Shown here piece after piece: positions 1 to 6,255 of a DNA stretch of 40,026 bases; position 1 is the stretch's first letter, and each line of letters starts with the position of its first letter. The position numbers and the translations under genes were made by a program. This DNA comes from Bacteroidales bacterium. GTDB taxonomy: Bacteria; Bacteroidota; Bacteroidia; Bacteroidales; P3. The notes beneath the pieces were generated by a model. That model was not told where the DNA came from and did not search any database. It saw nothing but the letters and a program-made list of their open reading frames with translations. The DNA lies in the NCBI GenBank assembly GCA_017962665.1, contig JAGCUU010000021.1:1-40026 (forward strand), in the 5' to 3' direction.

Positions 1-1
1 C

Positions 2-277
2 GAGACCAAGGTGCAGGCCGCCCGCCTGCTTTGCCGCTCGGCCCACTACAAGAAAGACCACGGCATCCCCTACTCTGCCGATGCCGCCATGGCCAAGCTC
101 TTCAGCGCCGAGACCGCTATGGAGGTGACCACCAAGGCCGTCCAGTTCCACGGCGGCTACGGCTACACCCGCGAGTACCCCGTCGAGCGTATGATGCGCG
201 ATGCCAAAATCACCGAGATCTACGAAGGCACCAGCGAAGTGCAGCGCATGGTGATTGCCGGAAAAATTTTCAAGTAA
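2..277 (+). CDS. acyl-CoA dehydrogenase, C-terminal fragment (cut by window edge)
   Basis: The reading frame is open from the left edge to a TAA stop, giving the last ~91 residues. The fragment carries the hallmark end of short-chain acyl-CoA dehydrogenases: a GGYGYTREYPVER stretch, then an EIYEGTSEVQRMVIAG ending. In this family that segment contributes to the FAD and dimer contacts, and the Glu of IYEGT is commonly the catalytic base in short-chain enzymes. The family oxidises acyl-CoA to enoyl-CoA, or runs in reverse as a butyryl-CoA dehydrogenase, with electron transfer flavoprotein as partner. The etfB and etfA genes directly downstream support that partnership. Chain-length specificity cannot be read from this fragment. 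Confidence 0.93.
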   Translation, partial: ETKVQAARLLCRSAHYKKDHGIPYSADAAMAKLFSAETAMEVTTKAVQFHGGYGYTREYPVERMMRDAKITEIYEGTSEVQRMVIAGKIFK

Positions 278-283
278 AGACAA

Positions 284-347
284 CAAGACATCAAGACATC
301 AAGTCATCAAGACCGCTCGAAGTCTCGAAGTCTTGAAGTCTCGAAGA
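284..347. repeat. 8-bp periodic spacer repeat (8 units)
   Basis: Between the acyl-CoA dehydrogenase stop and etfB there are four units of CAAGACAT type (284, 292, 300, 308), followed immediately by four units of CTCGAAGT type (316, 324, 332, 340), all in the same 8-bp phase. Single-base variants occur within each block. The repeat fills almost the whole 89-nt spacer. It does not form an obvious terminator, so the genes are probably still co-transcribed. Function is unknown. Confidence 0.8.
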
Positions 348-366
348 CCCCAAAAACTAAAGAAGA

Positions 367-1152
367 ATGAACATAGTAGTTTGCATAAAGCAAGTGCCGG
401 ACACCACCGAGGTTAAAATCAACCCGCAAACCGGTACGCTCATCCGCGAGGGAGTGCCCTCGATTATGAACCCCGACGACAAGGGCGGCCTCGAGTACGC
501 CCTGCAGCTGAAGGACAAGTACGGTGCCCACGTCACCGTCATCACCATGGGTCTGCCTCAGGCAGAGGCCATCCTCCGCGAGGCTCTCGCCATGGGCGTC
601 GACCGCGCCATCCTGCTCACCGACCGCAAGCTCGGCGGCGCCGATACCCTCGCCACCTCCAGCGCCATCGCCGGTGCCCTCCGCACCATGGACTTCGACC
701 TCATCATCACCGGCCGCCAGGCCATCGACGGCGACACCGCCCAGGTGGGTCCCCAGATTGCCGAGCACCTCGACCTGCCGCAGGTCTCCTACATGGAAGA
801 CCTCCAGTACAACGAGGCCACCAAGACCTTCACGATTAAGAAACAGCTCGAGGACGGCTACCAGGTGCTCGAGATGCAGGCCCCCTGCGTCGTCACCGCC
901 CTGGCCTCCAGCGTGCAGCCCCGCTACATGACCGTCAGCGGCATCGTCACCGCCTTCGACAAGGAAGTTGAGGTGTGGGGCGCCGACCGCATCAACGTGC
1001 CCGAAGAGCACATCGGCAAGGCCGGCTCGCCCACGAGCGTCTTCAAGTCGTTCCCCAAGCAGCTCAAGCCCGCCGGCCAGACCTTCGAGGTTACCCCCGA
1101 AGAGGCCGTCGAACTGATAGTCAACAAGCTCAAAGAAAAGCATATCATCTAA
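367..1152 (+). CDS. etfB: electron transfer flavoprotein subunit beta
   Basis: A 261-residue protein, the usual EtfB length. It opens with MNIVVCIKQVPDT, the classic EtfB start, and contains the adenine-nucleotide-binding region GRQAIDGDTAQVGPQIAEHL near residues 118-137, plus the family pattern LREALAMGVDRAILL. EtfB pairs with EtfA to form the soluble FAD-containing heterodimer that accepts or donates electrons to acyl-CoA dehydrogenases. Gene order acyl-CoA dehydrogenase, etfB, etfA fits one operon. Codon use is strongly G/C-ending, unlike the AT-rich cluster downstream, as expected for a highly expressed metabolic gene. Whether the complex bifurcates electrons cannot be decided here. Confidence 0.96.
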   Translation: MNIVVCIKQVPDTTEVKINPQTGTLIREGVPSIMNPDDKGGLEYALQLKDKYGAHVTVITMGLPQAEAILREALAMGVDRAILLTDRKLGGADTLATSSAIAGALRTMDFDLIITGRQAIDGDTAQVGPQIAEHLDLPQVSYMEDLQYNEATKTFTIKKQLEDGYQVLEMQAPCVVTALASSVQPRYMTVSGIVTAFDKEVEVWGADRINVPEEHIGKAGSPTSVFKSFPKQLKPAGQTFEVTPEEAVELIVNKLKEKHII

Positions 1153-1153
1153 C

Positions 1154-1184
1154 CTAGACAATCTAGAACTTCTAGATAATCTAG
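1154..1184. repeat. 9-bp periodic CTAGA spacer repeat
   Basis: The etfB-etfA spacer holds CTAGA-type tetramers/pentamers starting at 1154, 1163, 1172 and 1181, exactly 9 bp apart. CTAG is itself palindromic, so the repeat reads similarly on both strands. It is analogous in placement to the 8-bp repeat in the preceding spacer but has a different sequence and period. Confidence 0.75.
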
Positions 1185-1201
1185 CAAAAAAGCAAAGAAC
1201 A

Positions 1202-2212
1202 ATGAATTTATCAGAATATAAAGACGTTTACGTGTTTGCCGAGCAGCGCGACGGCAAACTGCAGAATGTGGCTCTTGAGCTGTTGGGTAAGGCTCGCGAG
1301 CTCGCCGACGCCAACAACGAGAAGGTCGTTGCCATGCTCCTCGGCAAGGACATCAAGCCCCTCGCAAACACCCTTATCGAGCACGGTGCCGACAAGGTCC
1401 TTGTCGTCGACCACGACTTGCTGAAGGACTATCTCACAGAGCCCTACACCGAGGCCATCACCCAGATCATCACTGAGCATAAGCCTAGCATCATGCTCAT
1501 CGGCGCCACCACCATCGGACGTGACCTCGGCCCCCGTGTTTCCGCCCGCAACCGCACCGGCCTTACCGCTGACGCCACCAAGCTGGAGATCAGCGACGAC
1601 GAAGCCCACGAGTTCCGCATGACACGTCCCGCTTTCGGCGGCAACCTCATGGCCACCATCCTCTGCAAGAACAACCGACCGCAGATGTCCACCGTCCGCC
1701 CCGGTGTCATGCAGAAAATGGCCGCTGACCCCAGCCGCAAAGGCGAGGTTGTCGATTACAAGGTCACCTTCGACGAGAAGAAGATTGCCCGCGTCAAGCT
1801 GGTAAAGACCGTCAAGGAAGAGAAGACCATCACTGACATCAGCCAGGCCAAGGTGCTTGTCTCCGGTGGTCGCGGTGTCGGCACCAAGGATGGCTTCAGC
1901 AAGCTCGAGGCCCTCGCTAACGAACTCGGCGGCGAAGTCTCCAGTAGCCGTGCTATGGTCGACGCCGGCGTCATGGACGCCAGCCGTCAGGTCGGCCAGA
2001 CGGGAAAGACAGTCCGTCCCGCCCTCTATATGGCTTGCGGCATCAGCGGCGCTATCCAGCACCTCGCCGGCATGGAGGAGAGCGAACTCATCATCGCCAT
2101 CAACAAAGACAAGTTCGCCCCCATCTTCCAAGTGGCAGACCTCGGCATCGTCGGCGACCTCCACAAGATTGTCCCGATGCTCACGGAGAGACTCCGCACC
2201 ATGCAGAAATAA
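1202..2212 (+). CDS. etfA: electron transfer flavoprotein subunit alpha
   Basis: A 336-residue protein, full length for EtfA. The C-terminal FAD-binding signature is intact: a Ser-Arg pair (SSRAMVDAG), then [30 protein letters not shown] and an [21 protein letters not shown] ending segment around residues 245-325. The N-terminal half is the nucleotide-binding-like domain shared with EtfB. It binds FAD and forms the heterodimer with EtfB in the cytoplasm, linking acyl-CoA oxidation or reduction to the cell's electron carriers. It lies 49 nt after etfB and is followed by a strong terminator, marking the end of this operon. Confidence 0.96.
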   Translation: MNLSEYKDVYVFAEQRDGKLQNVALELLGKARELADANNEKVVAMLLGKDIKPLANTLIEHGADKVLVVDHDLLKDYLTEPYTEAITQIITEHKPSIMLIGATTIGRDLGPRVSARNRTGLTADATKLEISDDEAHEFRMTRPAFGGNLMATILCKNNRPQMSTVRPGVMQKMAADPSRKGEVVDYKVTFDEKKIARVKLVKTVKEEKTITDISQAKVLVSGGRGVGTKDGFSKLEALANELGGEVSSSRAMVDAGVMDASRQVGQTGKTVRPALYMACGISGAIQHLAGMEESELIIAINKDKFAPIFQVADLGIVGDLHKIVPMLTERLRTMQK

Positions 2213-2233
2213 CTATTGTGCATGATAGTATTC

Positions 2234-2270
2234 AAAAAAGTGGCATCTTTTTTCGATGCCACTTTTTTTT
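2234..2270 (+). terminator. rho-independent terminator after etfA
   Basis: Left arm 2234-2247 (AAAAAAGTGGCATC) pairs perfectly with 2255-2268 (GATGCCACTTTTTT), with a 7-nt loop and an eight-T tail starting at 2263. The A-run before the stem also gives a U-run on the other strand, so it may work in both directions. Confidence 0.92.
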
Positions 2271-2416
2271 ATCATTTCTATCTTTGAATTTTGGAAAGGA
2301 TTTGTCAAATAGTACTTTATGGCAACTTGACGCAGAAAAGCACTCATCCTCAATGGCATTTTACGGACGCGATAGAATGGTAGAGAAACATTTTTTAAAA
2401 TTAATTGAAATAATAT

Positions 2417-2447
2417 TTTGTCAATTCGATAATTATTTGTAACTTTG
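2417..2447 (+). promoter_or_regulatory. Bacteroidetes-type promoter for the 2616-13146 cluster
   Basis: TTTG at 2417-2420, a 19-bp spacer and TAACTTTG at 2440-2447 match the known Bacteroidetes sigma-A consensus (TTTG, 19-21 bp, TAnnTTTG). Transcription would begin near 2453, leaving an AT-rich leader of about 160 nt before the first start codon at 2616. No riboswitch-like fold was recognised in that leader. Confidence 0.75.
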
Positions 2448-2615
2448 CACTCGTTTTTAATAGACAAAAGAGGTTAATTCAAAATAGGATTTCTATAAAT
2501 TGCCCGTTTGATTTTTATATAGTCAAATATTTATTCTATAATATTTTGCCAATTGGGATTTTAAAAAAAACAATTAATATAACCCTCCAATAGTGTTTTA
2601 TAAAATATTTTAATT

Positions 2616-3587
2616 ATGTCAGAAATTCAAACAGCTAACTATCCATCCAGTGCTAAAGTGTTGGTTCGTAGTGAGAATATGAGTCGTACAGCCTTAGGAA
2701 TTGCCCACGCCTATATGCTAATCCACCCCGATTCGACGGTTGAGAGCCTCAACAAAGCATTTCCAAAAGATAAGTTCAACCAAGGCAGCCCCCTGTTCCT
2801 CGGTCCTGCTGAACGCAAGGAGTACATTGCCTCGCATAATAATGACGATAAGAGTCTTTGCACTAACTATTTTTATGAGGAGAAGAACGCAATGTTACAT
2901 CTTAAAGATGGTTCGGAGGTTGCTGTAATGCAGATGTGGACTGGTGACAAGTTCCCACTGTTGGTGGAATGGGCCAAAAAGTATGACATCTATGTCGCAG
3001 AGTTTACCAAAGGCGCACGCGGTAAGCTGGGTTTCTTCGAACTCGAATATCTTAACAACTGGAAACCAGCCGCAGAAAAGAAAGGTGGCTTGGCATGGTT
3101 GTGGATACTGTTGGGTCTCATACTTGCAGCTATCATTATCTTCTTGCTGTTGCGCTCGTGCAACAAGGAGCCCGAAACAATTTTGGTGCGCGATACTGTG
3201 ATACAGACCGTTGAGATACACGATACTTTATATATCCAACAGTTGGCTGAGATTGAGGATAACTTTAATGCTGCAGAATTCATGAAAGGCAAGGCCGACC
3301 TAAGCAGAGATGCTGAGTTCGTATTACACGACCTTGCAAAGCTTATGAATGATTATCCCGAATTGCGTCTTCGTATTGAAGGACACACTAGTGCAGAAGG
3401 TAATGCCGATCTGAATCAAAAACTCTCGGAGGCCCGTGCACAAGCTGCAGTCACTTTTCTCGTGGAACATGAAGGTATCTCTGCGGAGCGCCTTGAGGCT
3501 GCAGGTTTTGGCAGCAGCAAGCTGAAAAACGTTGATGATCCTATGGCTCCGGAGAACCGTCGTACCGAGTTTGAGATTATAAAGTAG
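2616..3587 (+). CDS. single-pass membrane protein with C-terminal OmpA domain
   Basis: 323 residues in three parts. Residues 1-155 form a soluble N-terminal region I do not recognise, with no signal peptide. Residues 159-179 are a clear transmembrane helix (AWLWILLGLILAAIIIFLLL) followed by Arg-Ser-Cys. Residues 220-322 are an OmpA/MotB-type peptidoglycan-binding domain with IEGHTSAEGN (254-263), NQKLSEARA (267-275) and ENRRTEF (313-319). The expected topology is N-terminus in the cytoplasm and OmpA domain in the periplasm holding peptidoglycan. It is the first gene after the cluster promoter and lies 25 nt before the next gene. The fusion of a cytoplasmic domain to an inner-membrane OmpA module could carry signals between cell wall and cytoplasm; that is inference. 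Confidence 0.88.
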   Translation: MSEIQTANYPSSAKVLVRSENMSRTALGIAHAYMLIHPDSTVESLNKAFPKDKFNQGSPLFLGPAERKEYIASHNNDDKSLCTNYFYEEKNAMLHLKDGSEVAVMQMWTGDKFPLLVEWAKKYDIYVAEFTKGARGKLGFFELEYLNNWKPAAEKKGGLAWLWILLGLILAAIIIFLLLRSCNKEPETILVRDTVIQTVEIHDTLYIQQLAEIEDNFNAAEFMKGKADLSRDAEFVLHDLAKLMNDYPELRLRIEGHTSAEGNADLNQKLSEARAQAAVTFLVEHEGISAERLEAAGFGSSKLKNVDDPMAPENRRTEFEIIK

Positions 3588-3612
3588 TTATTTTGTTCAA
3601 TAATACTCGACT

Positions 3613-3774
3613 ATGGCAACAACAAAGAAAACCACGACAAAAAAGGCTGTTGTGAAGAAAACCAAAGACGGCTCTGTCGATAAGCGTACCAAGGAGGGCA
3701 AGGCAATCTGTGCTCGTATGGCCAAAGCTCGCAAGGCTGCCGCCAAAGCTCGCAAACTGGCCAAGAAAAAATAA
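3613..3774 (+). CDS. tiny Lys-rich basic protein A
   Basis: A 53-residue open frame (ATG at 3613, TAA at 3772-3774), too short for most gene finders. It starts MATTKKTTTKKAVVKKTKDG and is nearly half Lys, Arg and Ala. Its core, TKDGSVDKRTKEGKAICARM followed by AKARKA, is repeated almost exactly in the next gene, which supports it being real, as does its position between two genes with 24-25 nt gaps. The composition resembles bacterial histone-H1-like or nucleoid-binding tails, so nucleic-acid or polyanion binding is plausible but unproven. No transmembrane or signal sequence is present. Confidence 0.75.
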   Translation: MATTKKTTTKKAVVKKTKDGSVDKRTKEGKAICARMAKARKAAAKARKLAKKK

Positions 3775-3798
3775 TGAACCTCTAATATTATTGTTATT

Positions 3799-3993
3799 AT
3801 GGCAGAGAAAAAAACAACTACAAAAAAATCCCCAGCCAAAAAGACTCCAGCAAAGAATACGTCTGTTAAGAAGACCAAAGACGGCAAAGTTGACAAACGT
3901 ACCAAGGAGGGCAAGGAAATATGCGCCCGTATGGCTAAAGCTCGCAAGGCCCAAGGTAGCCTGAAGAACCGTATAAAAAGACTGTTTAAATAA
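3799..3993 (+). CDS. tiny Lys-rich basic protein B (paralogue of A)
   Basis: 64 residues, beginning MAEKKTTTKKSPAKKTPAKN. It shares the core TKDGxVDKRTKEGKxICARMAKARKA with the upstream 53-residue protein and then diverges to a basic end (KNRIKRLFK). The conserved core in two neighbouring genes, with different flanking tails, indicates a gene duplication and selection on the core. A single Cys is conserved in the ICARM motif. The role is unknown; the strong positive charge suggests binding to DNA, RNA or another polyanion. It is followed 18 nt later by the TerB-like gene. Confidence 0.8.
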   Translation: MAEKKTTTKKSPAKKTPAKNTSVKKTKDGKVDKRTKEGKEICARMAKARKAQGSLKNRIKRLFK

Positions 3994-4011
3994 GAAAGGA
4001 GACCTTAAGAG

Positions 4012-4425
4012 ATGAAAACACGTATTGAAGATATAGCAACGATCATCGCCTCCGCTATCTGGGCTGACAACGTATATGACGAGGCCGAGAAGATTACCGT
4101 TGAGGAGATTGCCGACGCATTGGAACTGAACGAGGCCGCCTTCAAGAAAGCTGTCGATGCACAGTTGAAAGCCATGTCGAAGATGAGCGACAACCACGCC
4201 AACGCCGCCTTGATGGATGCCGCTGAAGCAGTGGACGACGAAGAGATAGGCATTGTATTTGAGGCTGCCATGCAGATGCTGCTGGCTGACGGGGAACTGA
4301 GTGTCTCCGAAGTGAGCAACCTGCTCGTCGTGGCCAACGCCCTCGGCATCGAGGAAGAGATGGCTATCTTGCTGCTGGCCGATATGGTTAAGACAGAGCC
4401 AGAATTGGCAATTGAAATAAAATAA
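4012..4425 (+). CDS. TerB-like all-helical protein
   Basis: 137 residues, acidic and predicted all-helical. Two halves each begin with an acidic helix start of the type ADNVYDEAEKITVEEIADAL (residues ~19-38) and ADGELSVSEVSNLLVVANAL (~90-109). This repeated D-x-x-x-[ST]-x-x-E pattern is the signature of the TerB fold (tellurite-resistance-associated, proposed metal-binding). TerB domains are known from stress and phage-response gene clusters in many bacteria, often next to membrane or C-terminal effector modules. A GGAG-type ribosome site (AGGAGA at about 3998-4003) precedes the start. The family assignment is from motif reading and is moderate. Confidence 0.65.
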   Translation: MKTRIEDIATIIASAIWADNVYDEAEKITVEEIADALELNEAAFKKAVDAQLKAMSKMSDNHANAALMDAAEAVDDEEIGIVFEAAMQMLLADGELSVSEVSNLLVVANALGIEEEMAILLLADMVKTEPELAIEIK

Positions 4426-4445
4426 TTCAACAAAACGTTATACTT

Positions 4446-4793
4446 ATGGAAATTAAAGTAGATGGACGCCTATTGGTGTCGACGCTCTGCGAGCGTTTCA
4501 AAGAAGAGTTTGGTGGCACGCTTCGCGTGTACCAAGGAAATAAACGCCTAACCGGTACCGAGAAGGTGAGCGAGATCGCCACCAAGACAGGCAGCTACGA
4601 GTGCCGTGGCAGCAAGACCGTCGGTGGTTTCGAGAAAGACATGATGGAGAACTTCGGCCTCAAAGTCCAGGTGGCTTCGGCTGACGACTGGGTGCTTGCT
4701 CTCGACGAGATGACCCTCGCCAAACTGCCCGAAATCCCCAAGAATGCCAAGAAGGCCGACATGGATGCCCTCAAGGCAAAATATGCAAAATAA
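4446..4793 (+). CDS. duplicated FG-module protein 1
   Basis: 115 residues with no family name that I recognise. It contains two copies of a ~26-residue module with pattern G-x3-V-x2-[LF]-x3-[FM]-x3-FG-x2-[LV]-x-V. Copy 1 is residues ~5-29 (DGRLLVSTLCERF then EEFGGTLRVY) and copy 2 is ~53-77 (RGSKTVGGFEKDM then ENFGLKVQVA). A SADDWVLALDEMTL segment follows, matching NADDSALADNSATL in the next gene. The alternating pattern suggests strand-helix-strand units, giving a small symmetric alpha/beta fold. The next two genes carry the same module, so this is a local expansion. It is cytoplasmic (no signal sequence). Confidence 0.8.
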   Translation: MEIKVDGRLLVSTLCERFKEEFGGTLRVYQGNKRLTGTEKVSEIATKTGSYECRGSKTVGGFEKDMMENFGLKVQVASADDWVLALDEMTLAKLPEIPKNAKKADMDALKAKYAK

Positions 4794-4845
4794 AACAAAC
4801 CTTTAATTAACCCAATTTATTAACCCCCAAAAAAAACAAAATATT

Positions 4846-5160
4846 ATGGCAGAAATAGCATTAAAAGGTGGCATGAAGGTGAAAACCCTCAAGGCTGATT
4901 TTAAAAAGGCTTTTGGTTCGACGCTCCGCGTGTACATGAGCCCCACTTGCAAAGGTCGCATGGCTGACGACGACGCTACCCTCGCTTCCATCCGCGCAAA
5001 AGACGCTAAAGGTGGAGAATTAAAGGTGGTCGGCCACATGCAGGTCGGCAACTTCGAAAAGAAGATTGCTGAGATGTACGGCATAGGCGTCCAAGTGGCA
5101 AACGCCGACGACAGCGCCCTCGCTGATAATAGTGCAACCCTTGTGGCTGCTGGCAAATAA
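4846..5160 (+). CDS. duplicated FG-module protein 2
   Basis: 104 residues, a clear paralogue of the upstream 115-residue protein. Module 1 spans residues ~7-30 (KGGMKVKTLKADF, KAFGSTLRVY) and module 2 ~62-85 (VGHMQVGNFEKKI, MYGIGVQVA). Between them lies ADDDATLASIRAKD, matching the DKTLASVRRAD linker of the third paralogue. After module 2 comes NADDSALADNSATL. I recall sequences of this kind in many bacterial genomes labelled hypothetical, but give no name. It ends just before a strong terminator at 5175-5214, so it may be the last gene of the short transcript from the cluster promoter. Confidence 0.8.
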   Translation: MAEIALKGGMKVKTLKADFKKAFGSTLRVYMSPTCKGRMADDDATLASIRAKDAKGGELKVVGHMQVGNFEKKIAEMYGIGVQVANADDSALADNSATLVAAGK

Positions 5161-5174
5161 TAAAAAAGCCAAAT

Positions 5175-5214
5175 AAATCCGGCGGACGGGGAGACCCTCC
5201 GCCGGATTTTATTT
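5175..5214 (+). terminator. internal rho-independent terminator or attenuator
   Basis: Left arm 5175-5185 (AAATCCGGCGG) pairs with 5199-5209 (CCGCCGGATTT), enclosing a short loop and followed by TTTTATTTTA. The stem is GC-rich and perfect. Only ~27 nt separate the end of the T-tract from the next start codon, too little room for a full promoter, so downstream genes probably depend on readthrough. Confidence 0.85.
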
Positions 5215-5241
5215 TATAAACCCCTTAAAAAAAAAACTAAT

Positions 5242-5862
5242 ATGGCAACAACCGTTAAGAAAACAACTACAAAAAAAACAACAACAAAGTCGGTCGCAAA
5301 GAAGACAACAACAGCTAAACCTGCTGCAAAGAAAACAACTACTGCAAAACCTGCTGCAAAGAAAACCACTACTGCAAAACCAGCAGCAAAGAAGACAACA
5401 ACTGCAAAACCTGCCGTAAAGAAAACCACAACAAAATCCGTGGCAAAGAAGACTGCACCGGTAAAGACCGCCGTCGAAATATCGGTGAACGGAAACAAGA
5501 AGATAGGTACTCTGATGAAGGAATTCAACAAACAGTTCCCCTATCTCCGTTTAGGCATCTTCTACAGCTATGCCCGTCAGGAAGTGGCGAAGGGTGGCAC
5601 TATATACAATATTGATAGAGACAAGACTCTTGCTTCTGTCCGCCGTGCCGATTCGGGTGGTGACATTTCCATCAGTGGAAACAAGAAAATCAAGACACTG
5701 GAGAAGGAGTTTGACAAAGTTTTCGGTCTCTATGTCCAGGTTTGCTACACCGATAAAGATGGTGGTCGCTACTACACCAATGGCTACAAAGACGATTTGA
5801 CTCTCTCCGCCTTCAACAAGAAGTGCGAAGCTGACGGCTGCAAAAAAGGCGAGTGGAAATAA
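5242..5862 (+). CDS. H1-like Lys/Thr/Ala tail fused to a duplicated FG-module domain
   Basis: 206 residues. Residues 1-73 are a low-complexity basic tail built from AKKTTTAKPA decapeptides, very like the tails of bacterial histone-H1-like proteins (HctB, AlgP type). Residues ~79-206 hold two FG modules: ~81-108 (SVNGNKKIGTLMKEFNKQF) and ~144-168 (ISGNKKIKTLEKEFDKVFG, LYVQV), with the shared DKTLASVRRAD linker. It therefore joins the basic-tail theme of the small Lys-rich genes to the module of the two preceding genes. A plausible reading is a nucleic-acid-anchored version of the module; that is inference. It is the first gene after the internal terminator. Confidence 0.82.
   Translation: MATTVKKTTTKKTTTKSVAKKTTTAKPAAKKTTTAKPAAKKTTTAKPAAKKTTTAKPAVKKTTTKSVAKKTAPVKTAVEISVNGNKKIGTLMKEFNKQFPYLRLGIFYSYARQEVAKGGTIYNIDRDKTLASVRRADSGGDISISGNKKIKTLEKEFDKVFGLYVQVCYTDKDGGRYYTNGYKDDLTLSAFNKKCEADGCKKGEWK
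5302..5421 (+). repeat. 30-bp coding tandem repeat, four copies
   Basis: Four in-frame 30-bp units encode KTTTAKPAAK-type decapeptides (residues 21-60 of the gene at 5242). The units differ at synonymous positions (for example act/aca for Thr and cct/cca for Pro), so the peptide is kept while the DNA has drifted. Copy number may vary by slippage between strains. Confidence 0.8.
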
Positions 5863-5880
5863 TTATAAATACAACGATTA

Positions 5881-6243
5881 ATGGCTTACAAAAAATCAGC
5901 AATCAACGGTGAGTACATGCTGGGTGTACTCGACAGCGGCAGCATTGAGGTGTACCGCGTGTACGACAACACTAAAGGCGCCCTGCGCGAGATAGCAGAG
6001 CTGGAAAACTTCGAGTACGACCCCAACTGGAACACCCGCCAGTTCGGCGACGGAAAAGAGGCTTCGGTGGGTTGCTATAACATCTACCTTCGTGACAGCG
6101 GCACCGTGGAGGTGTATCGCACCTACGACAACGTGAAAGGTGCTCTGCGCGAGGTGGCCGAGAAAGAAGGCTTCGTGTTTGACCCCGCATGGAACACCCG
6201 CCAGTTCGGGAGCAAGCTTATCGACTTCCTTACCACGAAGTAA
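5881..6243 (+). CDS. small protein of two ~45-residue repeats (WNTRQFG protein)
   Basis: 120 residues made of two tandem copies of one unit. Repeat 1 (~12-56) and repeat 2 (~66-110) share DSGxxEVYRxYDNxKGALRE, then a D-P-x-W-N-T-R-Q-F-G ending. Aromatic and charged residues are conserved between the copies, indicating two copies of a small fold or an intramolecular dimer. No signal or membrane segment is seen. I do not recognise the family. It is 18 nt after the H1-tail fusion gene and 12 nt before the Cys/His repeat gene, so it belongs to the same transcript. Confidence 0.78.
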   Translation: MAYKKSAINGEYMLGVLDSGSIEVYRVYDNTKGALREIAELENFEYDPNWNTRQFGDGKEASVGCYNIYLRDSGTVEVYRTYDNVKGALREVAEKEGFVFDPAWNTRQFGSKLIDFLTTK

Positions 6244-6255
6244 AGTTTATAGGTT

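Noticed and set aside
307-1161. Long minus-strand open frame (284 codons) opposite etfB
   Set aside because: It is a shadow of the GC-ending codon use of etfB. Its translation is low-complexity Leu/Gly/Asp/Val/His with no family features.
1211-2164. Long minus-strand open frame (317 codons) opposite etfA
   Set aside because: Same cause: antisense of a strongly codon-biased gene, with no start context and no motif.
5302-5421. 30-bp repeats considered as a mobile or CRISPR-like array
   Set aside because: The units are in-frame and code for a decapeptide with synonymous differences, so they are protein-level repeats.
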